Shown one piece after another: positions 1 through 8,208 of a stretch of 14,550 nt of DNA. The notes under the pieces are model-generated. The model did no database searches. It was not told where the DNA came from and worked only from the letters and a program-made list of their open reading frames with translations. Origin of the DNA: JAIYCX01 sp044351785 (GTDB lineage Bacteria; Bdellovibrionota_C; UBA2361; SZUA-149; DAOLCO01); contig JBILFC010000049.1 in the NCBI GenBank assembly GCA_044351785.1, forward strand, positions 1-14,550. The letters are read 5' to 3'. How positions within the stretch are numbered: position 1 is the stretch's first letter; every line of letters starts with the position of its first letter. The translations under genes were made by a program, and so were the position numbers.

Positions 1-148
1 GAGAAATTGTCGCTACTGAGCTTGATGTCCTCTGGGCCATATCCAAAAGGGTAATCTTCCTCCTTTTCCTCGCTAGCTTGACATTAGAAGCAAGCTGAAT
101 AAGCTCCTGATTAAGTAAAATCGAAGTAAGATAGCTGGTATTAATCAT
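1..148 (-). CDS. Partial helix-turn-helix (XRE/HipB-like) regulator, N-terminus only
   Basis: An open frame starts at an ATG at 148 and runs off the left edge after 49 codons. Residues 24-49 begin with V-K-L-A-R-K-R-R and continue to L-L-D-M-A-Q-R-T-S-S-S-V-A-T-I-S. This matches the start of XRE-type DNA-binding domains, where a basic helix 1 (usually RIRxARxxRGLT) is followed by the turn and the recognition helix (VSRxTLSRLE). An in-frame TAG lies five codons upstream of the ATG, so the N-terminus is well bounded; a TTG two codons upstream is the only alternative. The 23 residues before the domain are unremarkable. A perfect palindrome overlaps the predicted promoter, which would fit autoregulation. 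The C-terminal part and any partner gene (for example a hipA-like toxin) lie outside the window. It could be a chance ORF, but the HTH pattern makes a real gene more likely. Confidence 0.6.
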   Translation of the reverse strand, partial: MINTSYLTSILLNQELIQLASNVKLARKRRKITLLDMAQRTSSSVATIS

Positions 149-172
149 ATACAATAAGAAATGCTAAATATG

Positions 173-188
173 TTATCATATATGATAA
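173..188. promoter_or_regulatory. Perfect 16-bp palindrome, candidate operator
   Basis: TTATCATATATGATAA is identical to its reverse complement. It overlaps four bases of the predicted -10 hexamer and covers the expected transcription start of the HTH gene, the usual place for a repressor operator. AT-rich palindromes can occur by chance, but this position next to a regulator gene favours a real site. Confidence 0.45.
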
Positions 189-213
189 TATCACGATGTA
201 TGCATATCCTCAA
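185..213 (-). promoter_or_regulatory. Predicted sigma70 promoter of the HTH gene
   Basis: Read on the minus strand, TTGAGG (213-208; 4 of 6 to the -35 consensus) and TATTAT (190-185; 5 of 6 to the -10 consensus) are separated by exactly 17 bp. The -10 lies about 37 bp upstream of the ATG at 148. The call rests on consensus match and position only. Confidence 0.45.
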
Positions 214-327
214 GTAAATATTCCATAAATAAAACCGACTCAGTAACCTACCTACCACACTAACATACCGTAATTAATACAGAATATTAGCCTTTAGAAT
301 AATCTTGAAAGTAAATCTTGAAAATAA

Positions 328-404
328 TGGTGCGCCCTGAGGGACTCGAACCCCCGACCTACTGGTTCGAAGCCAGTTGCTCTATCCAGCTGAGCTAAGG
401 ACGC
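328..404 (-). tRNA. tRNA-Arg (anticodon UCG)
   Basis: On the minus strand the full cloverleaf can be drawn. The acceptor stem GCGTCCT pairs with AGGGCGC (one G-T). The D stem is GCTC/GAGC, the anticodon stem ACTGG/CCAGT encloses the loop CTTCGAA, and the T stem GGGGG/CCCTC encloses a normal TTCGAGT loop. Loop positions 34-36 are TCG, which reads CGA arginine codons. The discriminator is A and the 3' CCA is encoded (328-330). The gene stands alone, between bioF and the HTH gene. Confidence 0.95.
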
Positions 405-423
405 AATAAGAATTAATTTAGGG

Positions 424-452
424 GTAATAGAATATATTGTCTTTCCCCGCAA
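424..452 (-). promoter_or_regulatory. Possible promoter of the tRNA gene
   Basis: On the minus strand TTGCGG (452-447) and TATTAC (429-424) are 17 bp apart. A C-rich stretch follows directly, about 20 bp before the tRNA. A GC-rich discriminator after the -10 is typical of stable-RNA promoters under stringent control. The hexamers are only 4 of 6 matches, so this is tentative. Confidence 0.3.
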
Positions 453-484
453 CTAACTTAAGCACGATTATTAAAGCATTGATA

Positions 485-1633
485 TTAAAGGCCTTTTAAA
501 GACTCCGCCACTAGATAAGCTAGCCTTCGAAGATCTTCACGTTCATGATCAGCTCGTATTGAGAACCGTATCCTAGAAGTACCTTCTGGCACCGAAGGTG
601 GACGTATCACGGCAATAGATACACCCTGAAGCTTTAATAAATCTCTTAGTCGAATTACTTTATTTTCATCTCCTAAAATAAGAGGAACTATCTGGCTCCG
701 AGACTCAGGTAACAAGATACAATAATCATAAGCCCCAGCCCTAGCTAATTCACTTCGAAAAAAATCTGCATTTTCCAAAACCGACTTACCTAAATTAGGA
801 AGAGTCTCTATGAAATTAAGATTAGCCAAAATAGAATCACATAAAATTGGAGGAAGTGCAGTGCTATAGATAAAGCTAGATGACTTGTTGATCAAATATT
901 CTTTAACAATCTGATTGCCTAAAAAGAACCCACCATATCCACAAAGAGATTTACTTGCTGTACCAAGTATCGCTAACATCTCACCAGTTATTTCCTCCTC
1001 ACTACATCGCCCCCTACCACTATCGCCAAATACTCCGAGCGCATGAGCTTCATCAACTATCAACATAGCCTCATACTTCTTACACAAACTCTGCATTTCC
1101 CTTAGTGGAGCTAAGTCACCGTCCATACTAAACACAGACTCTGTAACTATAAAAATTCTCTGATCAGAACTTCTTTTCACAGAGGTCGTCCTAAGTATGT
1201 CCTCTAGATGAGTCATATCATTATGGCGAAATCGCTTATGTTCAGCGCAAGATAAATGAGCACCCTCAAGTAGACTTCGATGGCAAAACTTATCACTCAG
1301 AACTATATCTCTTCTAGAAATAAGAGCAGACAAAGTTCCTAAATTGGCTAGGTATCCAGAACCAAAAAGAAGTGCTGATTTAACGCCAAAATATCTTGCT
1401 AAACCTTCCTCTAACATAAAATGAGACTCCGAAGTCCCGCTAAGGACCCGAGAAGCAGATGCCCCTACAACTCTCCCTAGGCTAGACACACCAGACATAG
1501 TCCTTAAACCTAAATAATCATTAGAAGTAAAATCTAATGAAGCTGACGATATGGATAAATCACGGTATAGACCCCGATGTTTAATTTCATCGATCGACAA
1601 CGCAAGGCCATTTATAAACTCAGAATTTGACAT
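485..1633 (-). CDS. bioF: 8-amino-7-oxononanoate synthase (biotin synthesis)
   Basis: This is a PLP-dependent alpha-oxoamine synthase. In the cytoplasm it condenses pimeloyl-ACP/CoA with L-alanine to give 8-amino-7-oxononanoate, the first step of biotin ring assembly. From the ATG at 1633 the protein has 382 residues, close to E. coli BioF (384). Family motifs appear in order: FTSNDYLGL (35-43), GSGYLAN (91-97), DKFCHRSLLEG with substrate-stacking His118, ESVFSMDGD (165-173), VDEAHALG with Asp194 and His197 for PLP, and TASKS with the Schiff-base Lys228. RPPSVPEGTSRIRFS (344-358) matches the BioF C-terminal signature better than that of KBL or serine palmitoyltransferase. The frame extends upstream to a TTG at 1669, but the ATG fits family length and alignment. 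No other bio gene is visible, so a different oxoamine-synthase substrate cannot be excluded. It is divergent from the envelope cluster. Confidence 0.88.
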   Translation of the reverse strand: MSNSEFINGLALSIDEIKHRGLYRDLSISSASLDFTSNDYLGLRTMSGVSSLGRVVGASASRVLSGTSESHFMLEEGLARYFGVKSALLFGSGYLANLGTLSALISRRDIVLSDKFCHRSLLEGAHLSCAEHKRFRHNDMTHLEDILRTTSVKRSSDQRIFIVTESVFSMDGDLAPLREMQSLCKKYEAMLIVDEAHALGVFGDSGRGRCSEEEITGEMLAILGTASKSLCGYGGFFLGNQIVKEYLINKSSSFIYSTALPPILCDSILANLNFIETLPNLGKSVLENADFFRSELARAGAYDYCILLPESRSQIVPLILGDENKVIRLRDLLKLQGVSIAVIRPPSVPEGTSRIRFSIRADHEREDLRRLAYLVAESLKGL

Positions 1634-1676
1634 AGCTAAAAATCTACCACAAAGCTTAAAAATGCTCAAAATACAG

Positions 1677-1688
1677 GAAGTTAACTTC
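1677..1688. promoter_or_regulatory. 12-bp perfect palindrome between divergent genes
   Basis: GAAGTTAACTTC is self-complementary. It sits in the 94-bp gap between the bioF ATG (1633) and the FemAB-like ORF (1728), where the promoters of both units must lie. It does not resemble the BirA or BioR operator patterns I know. It may be an operator or chance. Confidence 0.25.
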
Positions 1689-1727
1689 TAGACGAAAGAC
1701 CATAGATGGGCTAAAAAGGCTAGTCTA

Positions 1728-2789
1728 ATGTACGATATAATTCAAGCAAGTAGATCAAACAACACCGAATGGCAAGACTACCTTAATAAAAAAGGAGTAA
1801 TTCATTATGCCTACGACTGGCGCTGGTCTGAAATTATTAAAAACGTCTTTGGTCATACCCCATACTTTTTAATCCTAAAAGAAAACAAAGAAATTAGAGG
1901 AGCACTTCCTCTTGTTTTCATTAAAAGTATCCTTTTTGGCAAAGCTTTAATATCCATACCTTACATGAATGGCGGTGGTGCACTGGCAGATTCCGAAGAG
2001 TATGAATTAGCATTATGTGATCATGCAGTAAAACTTGCTTACGACTTAAAAGTTAAATATTTAGAACTAAGAATGCGTAGGGAAATTGATCCCAAGATCC
2101 TTTCCAAACATAAATTGTCTTTAAAATCTCATAAAGTTGCTATGATACTTGATTTAAAAGATGATCCCGAAGAACTTTTCTCCTCCTTCCCGCCTAAACT
2201 GAGAAGTCAAATCAGGAAACCAACAAAAGATGGTTACGTCGCTGAATCCTACAAAGGTCAAGACATCCAAGATTCCCATATTAAGGACTTCTATAATGTC
2301 TTCGCTGATACAATGAGAAACCTAGGCACTCCCGTGTATCCTATAAAACTTTTCAGAGAAACAATTAGATCATTCGGTGATCGATCTCGACTTACACTTG
2401 TTCGAAGCGGCGACACACCAGTAGCTGGAGGAATAACTATCAGAACAGGAGCCCACGTAGAAATTCCCTGGGCATCAGCTCTTAGGAAACACAGTAAAAG
2501 CGCACCGAATATGCTTCTCTACTGGGAAACAATTAGACAATGTACTCTTGATGGATGTAAAACTTTTGACTTTGGTAGATCAAGTCTAGATAGTGGAACT
2601 TATAAATTTAAAGCTCAATGGGGCGCAAAGCCTCTTCCTCTATACTGGTACTATCATACAGATGGATCTCCCATCCCAGAAGTAAATCCAAACAACAAAA
2701 AATTTGAACTTGCGATCAAAGCATGGAGATTAATTCCTCTGCCTATAACCAAAATCTTGGGAAGTTTTTTAACCAAAAGTATCCCATAA
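1728..2789 (+). CDS. FemAB-like aminoacyl/acyltransferase, PEP-CTERM-associated type
   Basis: This 353-residue protein has the tandem GNAT-fold layout of the FemAB family, whose classical members add amino acids to peptidoglycan precursors. Visible marks are KLRSQIRKPTKDGY (157-170), matching the K-x-R-x-x-I-R-K-A-x-K-x-G region of the family, and FDFGRSSLDSGTYKFKAQWG (280-299), followed by PLPLYWYY. The second motif is very close to the signature of the FemAB subgroup found with exosortase/PEP-CTERM polysaccharide loci. It has no signal peptide or membrane segment and should be cytoplasmic. It is the first gene of a tight plus-strand unit, with the ATP-grasp gene starting 4 nt after its stop. 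The substrate is not known; modification of a cell-surface glycan or peptide is inferred from the neighbours. A weak AAGG lies about 10 nt before the ATG. Confidence 0.8.
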   Translation: MYDIIQASRSNNTEWQDYLNKKGVIHYAYDWRWSEIIKNVFGHTPYFLILKENKEIRGALPLVFIKSILFGKALISIPYMNGGGALADSEEYELALCDHAVKLAYDLKVKYLELRMRREIDPKILSKHKLSLKSHKVAMILDLKDDPEELFSSFPPKLRSQIRKPTKDGYVAESYKGQDIQDSHIKDFYNVFADTMRNLGTPVYPIKLFRETIRSFGDRSRLTLVRSGDTPVAGGITIRTGAHVEIPWASALRKHSKSAPNMLLYWETIRQCTLDGCKTFDFGRSSLDSGTYKFKAQWGAKPLPLYWYYHTDGSPIPEVNPNNKKFELAIKAWRLIPLPITKILGSFLTKSIP

Positions 2790-2793
2790 AATT

Positions 2794-3969
2794 ATGAAAA
2801 AAATTCTTCTTTTAGATGGCAATACAAGAAGTGCCTTAGCGGTCACTAGAAGCCTTGGCATGCTTGGCCATAATGTTGAAGTTGGAGAAATTGGCAGTAC
2901 TACCTCTATATCCTCTTCAAGTAGGTATGCTAAGGGTTATTTCAACTATCCAAATCCACAAGAGGATCAAAGCAACTTCCTTCTCAATATCCTTAATAAG
3001 CTAAGATCTAATCAATACGACTTCCTTATTGCGACTTCAGATCACACACTAGAGGTTCTATATCAGGAAGAAAAACAAATTAGGACTTTGACGAACTTCC
3101 CGTTTGTAGGAAAAGACATATTCGACAAAGTACAAGACAAAGCGAAGCTCCTAGAAATTGCGAAAAAACACGATATCTACGTTCCAAGAACTCAAAAATT
3201 GATCGCAGGGAAAAATGATATAGAATCGAATTTAGATAGCTTAAGAGACTGTCACTTTCCCCTTTTTCTCAAACCCAGAATCTCTTCTCAGAAAAATTTC
3301 AATGGATCACTAACTAAAGCACCTAATGGCCTAGTGAACAATATTCAAGAAGCCAGAGCTTTTCTATCTAACACACAATTAGAAGGCATTAAATTCCTAG
3401 CTCAAGAACAAATTACAGGTGATGGTGAAGGTCTATTTTTCTTACTTAAAGGTGGTGAATGCATTGCCAACTTTTCACATAAACGCATACTTGAAAAGCC
3501 ACCATCTGGGGGAGTAAGTGTCCTCAGTAAAAGCATTAAAACGGATGAAAAATTATTCAAGGACACCCTGAGGCTACTAAAAGACCTTCAATGGGAAGGT
3601 GTGGCAATGGTTGAATTTAAAAGAGGAGAGGATAATATCCCCTACCTGATGGAAATTAATCCCCGCTTTTGGGGATCTTTACAACTAGCCATAGATTGCG
3701 GAGTTAACTTTCCAGCTAAATTAATTGAAACTGACTTAAATAAAGTTCAACTCTCTAACTACAAGCTAGATCAGAACTTAAGATGGGAACTTGGATCACT
3801 AGATCATGCAATTATTAAAGTTAAACAAGAAGGCCTCTCCTACCTTCAAAACCTTTTTATTAAAAATGCCCTCTGTTGTTTTAACAAACAAACTAAACTT
3901 GAACTCCTTAGATTAAATGATCCAGGACCTTTTTTTAAAGAAATAATTAACTACCTAAACATATGCTAA
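2794..3969 (+). CDS. ATP-grasp ligase, carbamoyl-phosphate-synthase-like
   Basis: The 391-residue protein has ATP-grasp architecture. An N-terminal Rossmann-like pre-ATP domain starts LLLDGNTRSALAVTRSLG (5-22). A central ATP-binding part has FLKPR (158-162, nucleotide-contacting Lys160). A Mg-binding part has VEF (Glu274) and MEINPRFWGS (286-295; Glu287, Asn289, Arg291). Such proteins join a carboxylate to an amine through an acyl-phosphate. The E-x-N-P-R-F-W-G-S form with a following D-x-G-V-N-F-P is common in uncharacterised ligases of polysaccharide and exosortase clusters. The acceptor cannot be read from sequence. The gene starts 4 nt after the FemAB-like gene and overlaps the next gene by 7 nt, so the three are almost certainly co-transcribed and translationally coupled. 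Confidence 0.8.
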   Translation: MKKILLLDGNTRSALAVTRSLGMLGHNVEVGEIGSTTSISSSSRYAKGYFNYPNPQEDQSNFLLNILNKLRSNQYDFLIATSDHTLEVLYQEEKQIRTLTNFPFVGKDIFDKVQDKAKLLEIAKKHDIYVPRTQKLIAGKNDIESNLDSLRDCHFPLFLKPRISSQKNFNGSLTKAPNGLVNNIQEARAFLSNTQLEGIKFLAQEQITGDGEGLFFLLKGGECIANFSHKRILEKPPSGGVSVLSKSIKTDEKLFKDTLRLLKDLQWEGVAMVEFKRGEDNIPYLMEINPRFWGSLQLAIDCGVNFPAKLIETDLNKVQLSNYKLDQNLRWELGSLDHAIIKVKQEGLSYLQNLFIKNALCCFNKQTKLELLRLNDPGPFFKEIINYLNIC

Positions 3970-5081
3970 AAGTACTACAATTTATTGAAACTGGCGGGCC
4001 AGGTGGAGCTGAAAAAGTACTATTGGATATTAGCTCCGAGCTAATAAAAAAGGGCGTGGAAATACATGTTGCGACGCTTAGAGAAGGCTACTTAACTGAA
4101 GAACTAGATAAGAAATCGATAAAAAGACATCTACTTACAACTAGTAAAGGCAAAATTGATTTTACACTAATCCGAGCTCTGAGAGATCTAGTAAGGAAAG
4201 AAAAATTTGATGTAATTCACTCCCACCTACTAGATTCTAATTTTTATGCATCTATAGTATCAAAACTAACAGGCGTTCCACTAGTCTGCTCAGAACATGG
4301 AGATATTCATCATACTACAAAAAAAAGCTACCTCGGGATTAAATTAAGATTAATGTCTTTATTTGCTAAGAAAATTTTTCCTGTGTCCCTCTACACCTAT
4401 GATGCACTTCTCTTAGGTGGTGTTAATACAAGAAAAATGGAAATACTATCGAACCCTATCGATCTAACTCCAATAGATCCAGTTTTGCATGCTAGAGATA
4501 GACTAGATATCAGGGAGGAGCTAGAAATTCCCAATGACTCATTTGTCTGGACACATGTTGCAAACATTCGTCCTGTTAAAGACCAACTAACATTGGTAAA
4601 AGGCTTTCTCGATTCAACAGAGATTACTTCTGTTGACCAGTATCTAATAATAGTAGGTGATGGTCCTGGAAGAGGTAATCTAGAAAAGGAAGCTAGTAAA
4701 CGTGAGCATGGGAATAAAATAAAGTTTGTAGGACATCGTAATGATGTAAATAGAATTTTAAATGCGAGTGAAGGCTTTATTTTGTCTTCACTTTCAGAGG
4801 CAATGCCTATGTCTATACTTGAAGCAATTCGGGCAAAACTTCTAGTAATATCAACTTATGTGGGCGGAGTGCCAGAGATCATAAGAGAAGGCGAAACTGG
4901 ATTTCTATTCGAACCAGGCTCGAAAGATGACTTAGCTGAAAAAATCATATTGGCGTTAACTGTTGGCAACCTACAAAAAGAAATGACAGATAGTGCGCTA
5001 AATAACTTAAGAGCCCATGCAGATACAAGAGTAGTGATAGAGAGACTTATTAATACCTATAAAGAATTAGCTAAAAAATAA
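3963..5081 (+). CDS. GT4-family (GT-B fold) glycosyltransferase
   Basis: A 372-residue retaining glycosyltransferase of the Glycos_transf_1 type. The acceptor half begins VLQFIETGGPGGAEKVLLD (4-22), the usual GG-x-G-G-A-E motif, with IHSH at 85-88. The donor half has VANIRPVKDQLT (199-210), VGDGP (231-235), VGHRNDV (256-262) and SLSEAMPMSILEA (276-288), whose Glu279 and Glu287 form the E-x7-E nucleotide-sugar motif. GGVPEII and GETGFLF (301-316) complete it. It would transfer a sugar at the cytoplasmic face of the inner membrane during synthesis of an exported glycan; donor and acceptor are unknown. Its ATG lies inside the end of the ATP-grasp gene, a clear sign of coupling. It ends 2 nt from the stop of the convergent gene downstream. 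Confidence 0.88.
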   Translation: MLKVLQFIETGGPGGAEKVLLDISSELIKKGVEIHVATLREGYLTEELDKKSIKRHLLTTSKGKIDFTLIRALRDLVRKEKFDVIHSHLLDSNFYASIVSKLTGVPLVCSEHGDIHHTTKKSYLGIKLRLMSLFAKKIFPVSLYTYDALLLGGVNTRKMEILSNPIDLTPIDPVLHARDRLDIREELEIPNDSFVWTHVANIRPVKDQLTLVKGFLDSTEITSVDQYLIIVGDGPGRGNLEKEASKREHGNKIKFVGHRNDVNRILNASEGFILSSLSEAMPMSILEAIRAKLLVISTYVGGVPEIIREGETGFLFEPGSKDDLAEKIILALTVGNLQKEMTDSALNNLRAHADTRVVIERLINTYKELAKK

Positions 5082-5083
5082 AT

Positions 5084-5512
5084 CTAATCTATCGACGCAA
5101 CTTTCTTATTAAGAAATTCTTCTTTCCTTTGTAGATAAAAAGCACCTACATCAAACACTGCTGGCACCGCTGGCATGCATTGCCTTTGTTCTTCGTACAC
5201 ATCAGATACAAACTCTGGATGGGTGAAATTAACTTTTATGGTTCTCTCGGCTTGCTGCAAGTCCGATTGTTCTAGGAATAAATCAGGAAGTGGAACGACA
5301 TCCCCGCTATATTCTATACTAAAGTCTCCCTCTTGATTGGTTTTAACAATTTCCTGAAGGAAAGGTTTAGTAATTTTCAATTGAACCTCTACTCCCTTAA
5401 TAGGCAAAAGAGTCTCAGCATCGTAAAGCTTGCCCTTAACCGTATGAGCTCCTAAACTAGGAGAAAAGCAAGAAGACAAACAAGATAGAAATATAATAAG
5501 TGGTAGTCTCAT
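5084..5512 (-). CDS. Small exported protein, carboxypeptidase-regulatory-like domain; possible lipoprotein
   Basis: The 142-residue product has a short hydrophobic N-terminus (residues 3-15) with LSSC at 12-15, which fits a lipobox with lipidated Cys15. A signal peptidase I cut near LGA-HT (22) is the alternative. Residues 23-62 (VKGKLYDAETLLPIKGVEV..., then a KTNQEGDFSIEY segment) follow the transthyretin/CarboxypepD_reg pattern: V-x-G-x-V-x-D-x-x-T-x-x-P-L-x-G-x-x-V, then T-x-x-x-G-x-F. That predicts a periplasmic or outer-membrane beta-sandwich. The C-terminal third is unrecognised. It is convergent with the glycosyltransferase gene and divergent from nadK. Function is unknown. Confidence 0.72.
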   Translation of the reverse strand: MRLPLIIFLSCLSSCFSPSLGAHTVKGKLYDAETLLPIKGVEVQLKITKPFLQEIVKTNQEGDFSIEYSGDVVPLPDLFLEQSDLQQAERTIKVNFTHPEFVSDVYEEQRQCMPAVPAVFDVGAFYLQRKEEFLNKKVASID

Positions 5513-5544
5513 AATTCTTATGATGCTATGACATTTAATGCGGT

Positions 5545-5572
5545 TTTACAATTCTCATAAGCGCACTATTTT
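5545..5572 (+). promoter_or_regulatory. Possible nadK-recN promoter
   Basis: TTTACA (5545-5550; 5 of 6 to the -35 consensus) and TATTTT (5567-5572; 4 of 6) lie 16 bp apart in the gap before nadK, leaving a leader of about 60 nt. This is a consensus match only. Confidence 0.3.
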
Positions 5573-5640
5573 AGTAGTCTATTAGTTTCTGACTTTATAT
5601 TTTTAAGGTAAAGATAAGCGATATTTATAAAGAAGAAATT

Positions 5641-6513
5641 ATGTCTAATTTAACAATCGGAATTCTCGCGAAACCTAAACACCCACAAGTTCCAGCGATT
5701 CTAACTTCTATACTTAATTTTGTAAAAGATAAGAATATCACTCTTGTCTTAGATGAAGAAACACATACAAGCTACAAAGATTTTCTTCCTCATGGTCTTT
5801 CATTATACACAAGAAAAGATTTAGGTAATCATGCGCAATGTTTAATCGTTCTAGGTGGTGATGGAACCTTAATCAGTGCTTGCCGAAAACCATTTACAAC
5901 TCCGCTTGATATTATAGGGGTAAATTTAGGAACCCTAGGTTTTCTTACTGAAATAACCCCGAGTGAACTTCTTCAAACTCTTGATGCATATATAGAACGG
6001 AAAACCACCTCAGATGAAAGACATTTACTATCTGCTACACTTTTAAACAACAATAACATTCCACCATTTTACGCCATAAACGATATTGTAATTTCAAAGC
6101 AAGCACTAGCTAGAATATTCTCGGTTCAGGTTAGGGTTGATGAGAAGCACGCTACCTCCATTAGAGGAGATGGAATTATAGTATCTACCACAAGCGGCTC
6201 TACAGCCTATTCATTAGCAGCAGGCGGATCTATTGTACATCCAGAAGTTGATGCAATTTTACTAACTCCAATTTGTCCGCACTCTTTAACTAGTAGGCCA
6301 TTAGTACTCCCAGGAAATACCACAATCACTTTAAAAATAGGTCGCCTATCAGATAATGTTCACCTAACCGTGGATGGACAAGAAGGCACTCCTCTCTTTG
6401 AATCCAATGAGTTAGCTATTTCTAAAAGCCCATATAAAGTAAAATTTGTAAAATCTCTCACAAAATCGTATTTTGAAGTACTTAGTTCTAAGCTTAAATG
6501 GGGGCAAGAGTAG
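5641..6513 (+). CDS. nadK: NAD kinase
   Basis: This enzyme phosphorylates NAD to NADP in the cytoplasm, the sole route to NADP. The 290-residue length is normal. Diagnostic motifs are all present: GGDGT (72-76) for phosphate and metal binding, VNLGTLGFLTE (94-104), the NAD-binding Asn-Asp pair in AINDIVI (147-148), and the glycine-rich region GDGIIVSTTSGSTAYSLAAG (176-195). TPICPHSLTSRPLVLP (209-224) follows, with VDGQEG near the C-terminus. The ATG is preceded by AAGAAG as a modest ribosome-binding site. recN begins 2 nt after the stop, so the two form an operon, a linkage seen in several Gram-negative lineages. Confidence 0.96.
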   Translation: MSNLTIGILAKPKHPQVPAILTSILNFVKDKNITLVLDEETHTSYKDFLPHGLSLYTRKDLGNHAQCLIVLGGDGTLISACRKPFTTPLDIIGVNLGTLGFLTEITPSELLQTLDAYIERKTTSDERHLLSATLLNNNNIPPFYAINDIVISKQALARIFSVQVRVDEKHATSIRGDGIIVSTTSGSTAYSLAAGGSIVHPEVDAILLTPICPHSLTSRPLVLPGNTTITLKIGRLSDNVHLTVDGQEGTPLFESNELAISKSPYKVKFVKSLTKSYFEVLSSKLKWGQE

Positions 6514-6515
6514 TT

Positions 6516-8183
6516 ATGCTTTCGACACTACGCATTCAGAATATCGCAATTATAGATTCACTTGAAATAGAATTCTCAAAAGGACTAAATGTCCTAACGG
6601 GTGAAACTGGCGCTGGGAAATCAATCATCCTAAAAAGCATAGAACTGTTACAAGGGAAAAAGGCCAACTCAGGGCTACTCAGAACTGGCACTGATAAAGC
6701 ATTTATTGAAGGTCTTTTTATATTAAATCAGGCCACTAAAGATACTCTTACGAACCTATCGGAAGAACTTTCTGATTTAATTGATTCAGACGAATTAGTA
6801 GTTAAAAGAGTTATTGATGCAAACGGTAGAAGTAAATTCTACCTCAATAGTTCACTTAGCACCGCTGGTTTAGTAGGACAACTCATGGAAACTCTTATTT
6901 CCATGACTGGGCAACATGAACAAAAGTCATTACTTAGTGGATCTAACTATAGAATCATACTGGACAGCTTCGGCGTTAATAAACAGATCTTAAATGAAAC
7001 AAAAGAAGCTTTCCATTTATGGAAAAAAGAAACAGATTTACTTGAAGATCTTAAAAATAGAAGAGAAATTCTTGAAGCAAGGATATTTAGATTAACAGCT
7101 GAAAAAGAGGAGCTTTCTAAATTAAAGCTAAAATCAGGTGAAAGAGATGACCTAGAGGCAGAGGTTTTAAAATTACAATCTGGGGATAAAATTAAACAGT
7201 GCCTAGATGAATGCATGGAAGCTCTAGAAGGAGGCTCTCCAGGTACTTCCTTACTTGATAAGTTCGGGAAACTTTCATTGAGGCTTGAGCAAGCTCTTCG
7301 GTATGATGCTAGCTTACAGCCTACCTTCGACCTCCTAGAATCTACTAGAACTGAATTAGATGAAATACGAATTAACATCAATGACTATGCTAGCAGTATC
7401 GATCATGATGAAAGAAAGTTCGATAAGCTTCAAGAGCGCTTAACTGAGATAATGCGACTAGAAAGGAAATATCAGAAGTCTGCTGATGAGTTGGTAATTC
7501 ACTTTGAGAAGATCTGTGAAGAGCTTGCCCAGTTTGAAGGTGGGGCATTTGATGAGAAACTTATTGAAGTAAAAATCATTAAATATAAAGAGGCTCTTCT
7601 CTCAAAGGAGTCTACCTTAAGAGAAGAGAGGAAAAAGATTGCAAAGAAATTAGAGAAAGCTGTTCTAGCGGGACTTAAGGAAGTTGGCCTTATTAAAGCA
7701 CAGTTTGAAGTCACGGTAGACGCTTACCTATCTTCCTCACATGGTGCTGATAAGATTGAATTCATGTTCACAGCTAACCCAGGAGAAAAAAAACGCGCCT
7801 TAAATGAAGTTGCATCCGGAGGAGAAATCTCTAGAGTTCTACTTGTATTAAAAAGCGTATCACCCACTGCACAAGATGCTCTCTTGCAAGTTTATGATGA
7901 AATTGACGTTGGCGTAAGTGGTCATATTGCCGAAGTAGTAGGAGAAAAATTAAAGGCTATTTCTAAGATAGGTCAAGTTCTAGCAATTACCCACTCTGCT
8001 CAAGTAGCATCTCTTGCTGACACTCACATTTTAATTGAGAAAGAAGTTAACTCAGGTAGAACATTCTCTAGAGCTAAACTACTTGAAAAAGAAGAAAGAC
8101 TTCAGGCAGTAGCAAGTATGCTTGCTGGTAAGGATGTTAGTGACGAATTTATTGAGAGTGCGAAAAAATTACTAGGAAAGTAA
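6516..8183 (+). CDS. recN: DNA repair ATPase RecN
   Basis: RecN is an SMC-like cytoplasmic ATPase that acts early in recombinational repair of double-strand breaks. From the ATG at 6516 it has 555 residues (E. coli 553) and begins MLSTLRIQNIAIID, the standard RecN start; an in-frame ATG at 6498 inside nadK would add six residues and is less likely. Walker A is GETGAGKS (29-36). Residues 130-150 have the GQHEQ-x-x-L-L element. Residues of roughly 160-380 are charged, helical coiled-coil arms. The ABC signature is ASGGE (433-437), Walker B ends VYDEID (459-464), and ITHSAQVASLAD matches the usual THLPQVAA switch region, here with Ser-Ala in place of Leu-Pro. GGGGGCAAGAG just upstream can serve as ribosome-binding site. 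It is convergent with the first cysteine-rich gene, 25 bp away. Confidence 0.96.
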   Translation: MLSTLRIQNIAIIDSLEIEFSKGLNVLTGETGAGKSIILKSIELLQGKKANSGLLRTGTDKAFIEGLFILNQATKDTLTNLSEELSDLIDSDELVVKRVIDANGRSKFYLNSSLSTAGLVGQLMETLISMTGQHEQKSLLSGSNYRIILDSFGVNKQILNETKEAFHLWKKETDLLEDLKNRREILEARIFRLTAEKEELSKLKLKSGERDDLEAEVLKLQSGDKIKQCLDECMEALEGGSPGTSLLDKFGKLSLRLEQALRYDASLQPTFDLLESTRTELDEIRININDYASSIDHDERKFDKLQERLTEIMRLERKYQKSADELVIHFEKICEELAQFEGGAFDEKLIEVKIIKYKEALLSKESTLREERKKIAKKLEKAVLAGLKEVGLIKAQFEVTVDAYLSSSHGADKIEFMFTANPGEKKRALNEVASGGEISRVLLVLKSVSPTAQDALLQVYDEIDVGVSGHIAEVVGEKLKAISKIGQVLAITHSAQVASLADTHILIEKEVNSGRTFSRAKLLEKEERLQAVASMLAGKDVSDEFIESAKKLLGK

Positions 8184-8208
8184 AATCTCGCACCCTCAAT
8201 CTTATTGT

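Noticed and set aside
1634..1669. Upstream TTG start for bioF
   Set aside because: Adds 12 residues not found in BioF; the ATG at 1633 gives the family length and the usual N-terminus.
6947..7381. 144-codon minus-strand frame inside recN
   Set aside because: Antisense to a well-conserved recN coding region; serine-rich translation typical of a shadow.
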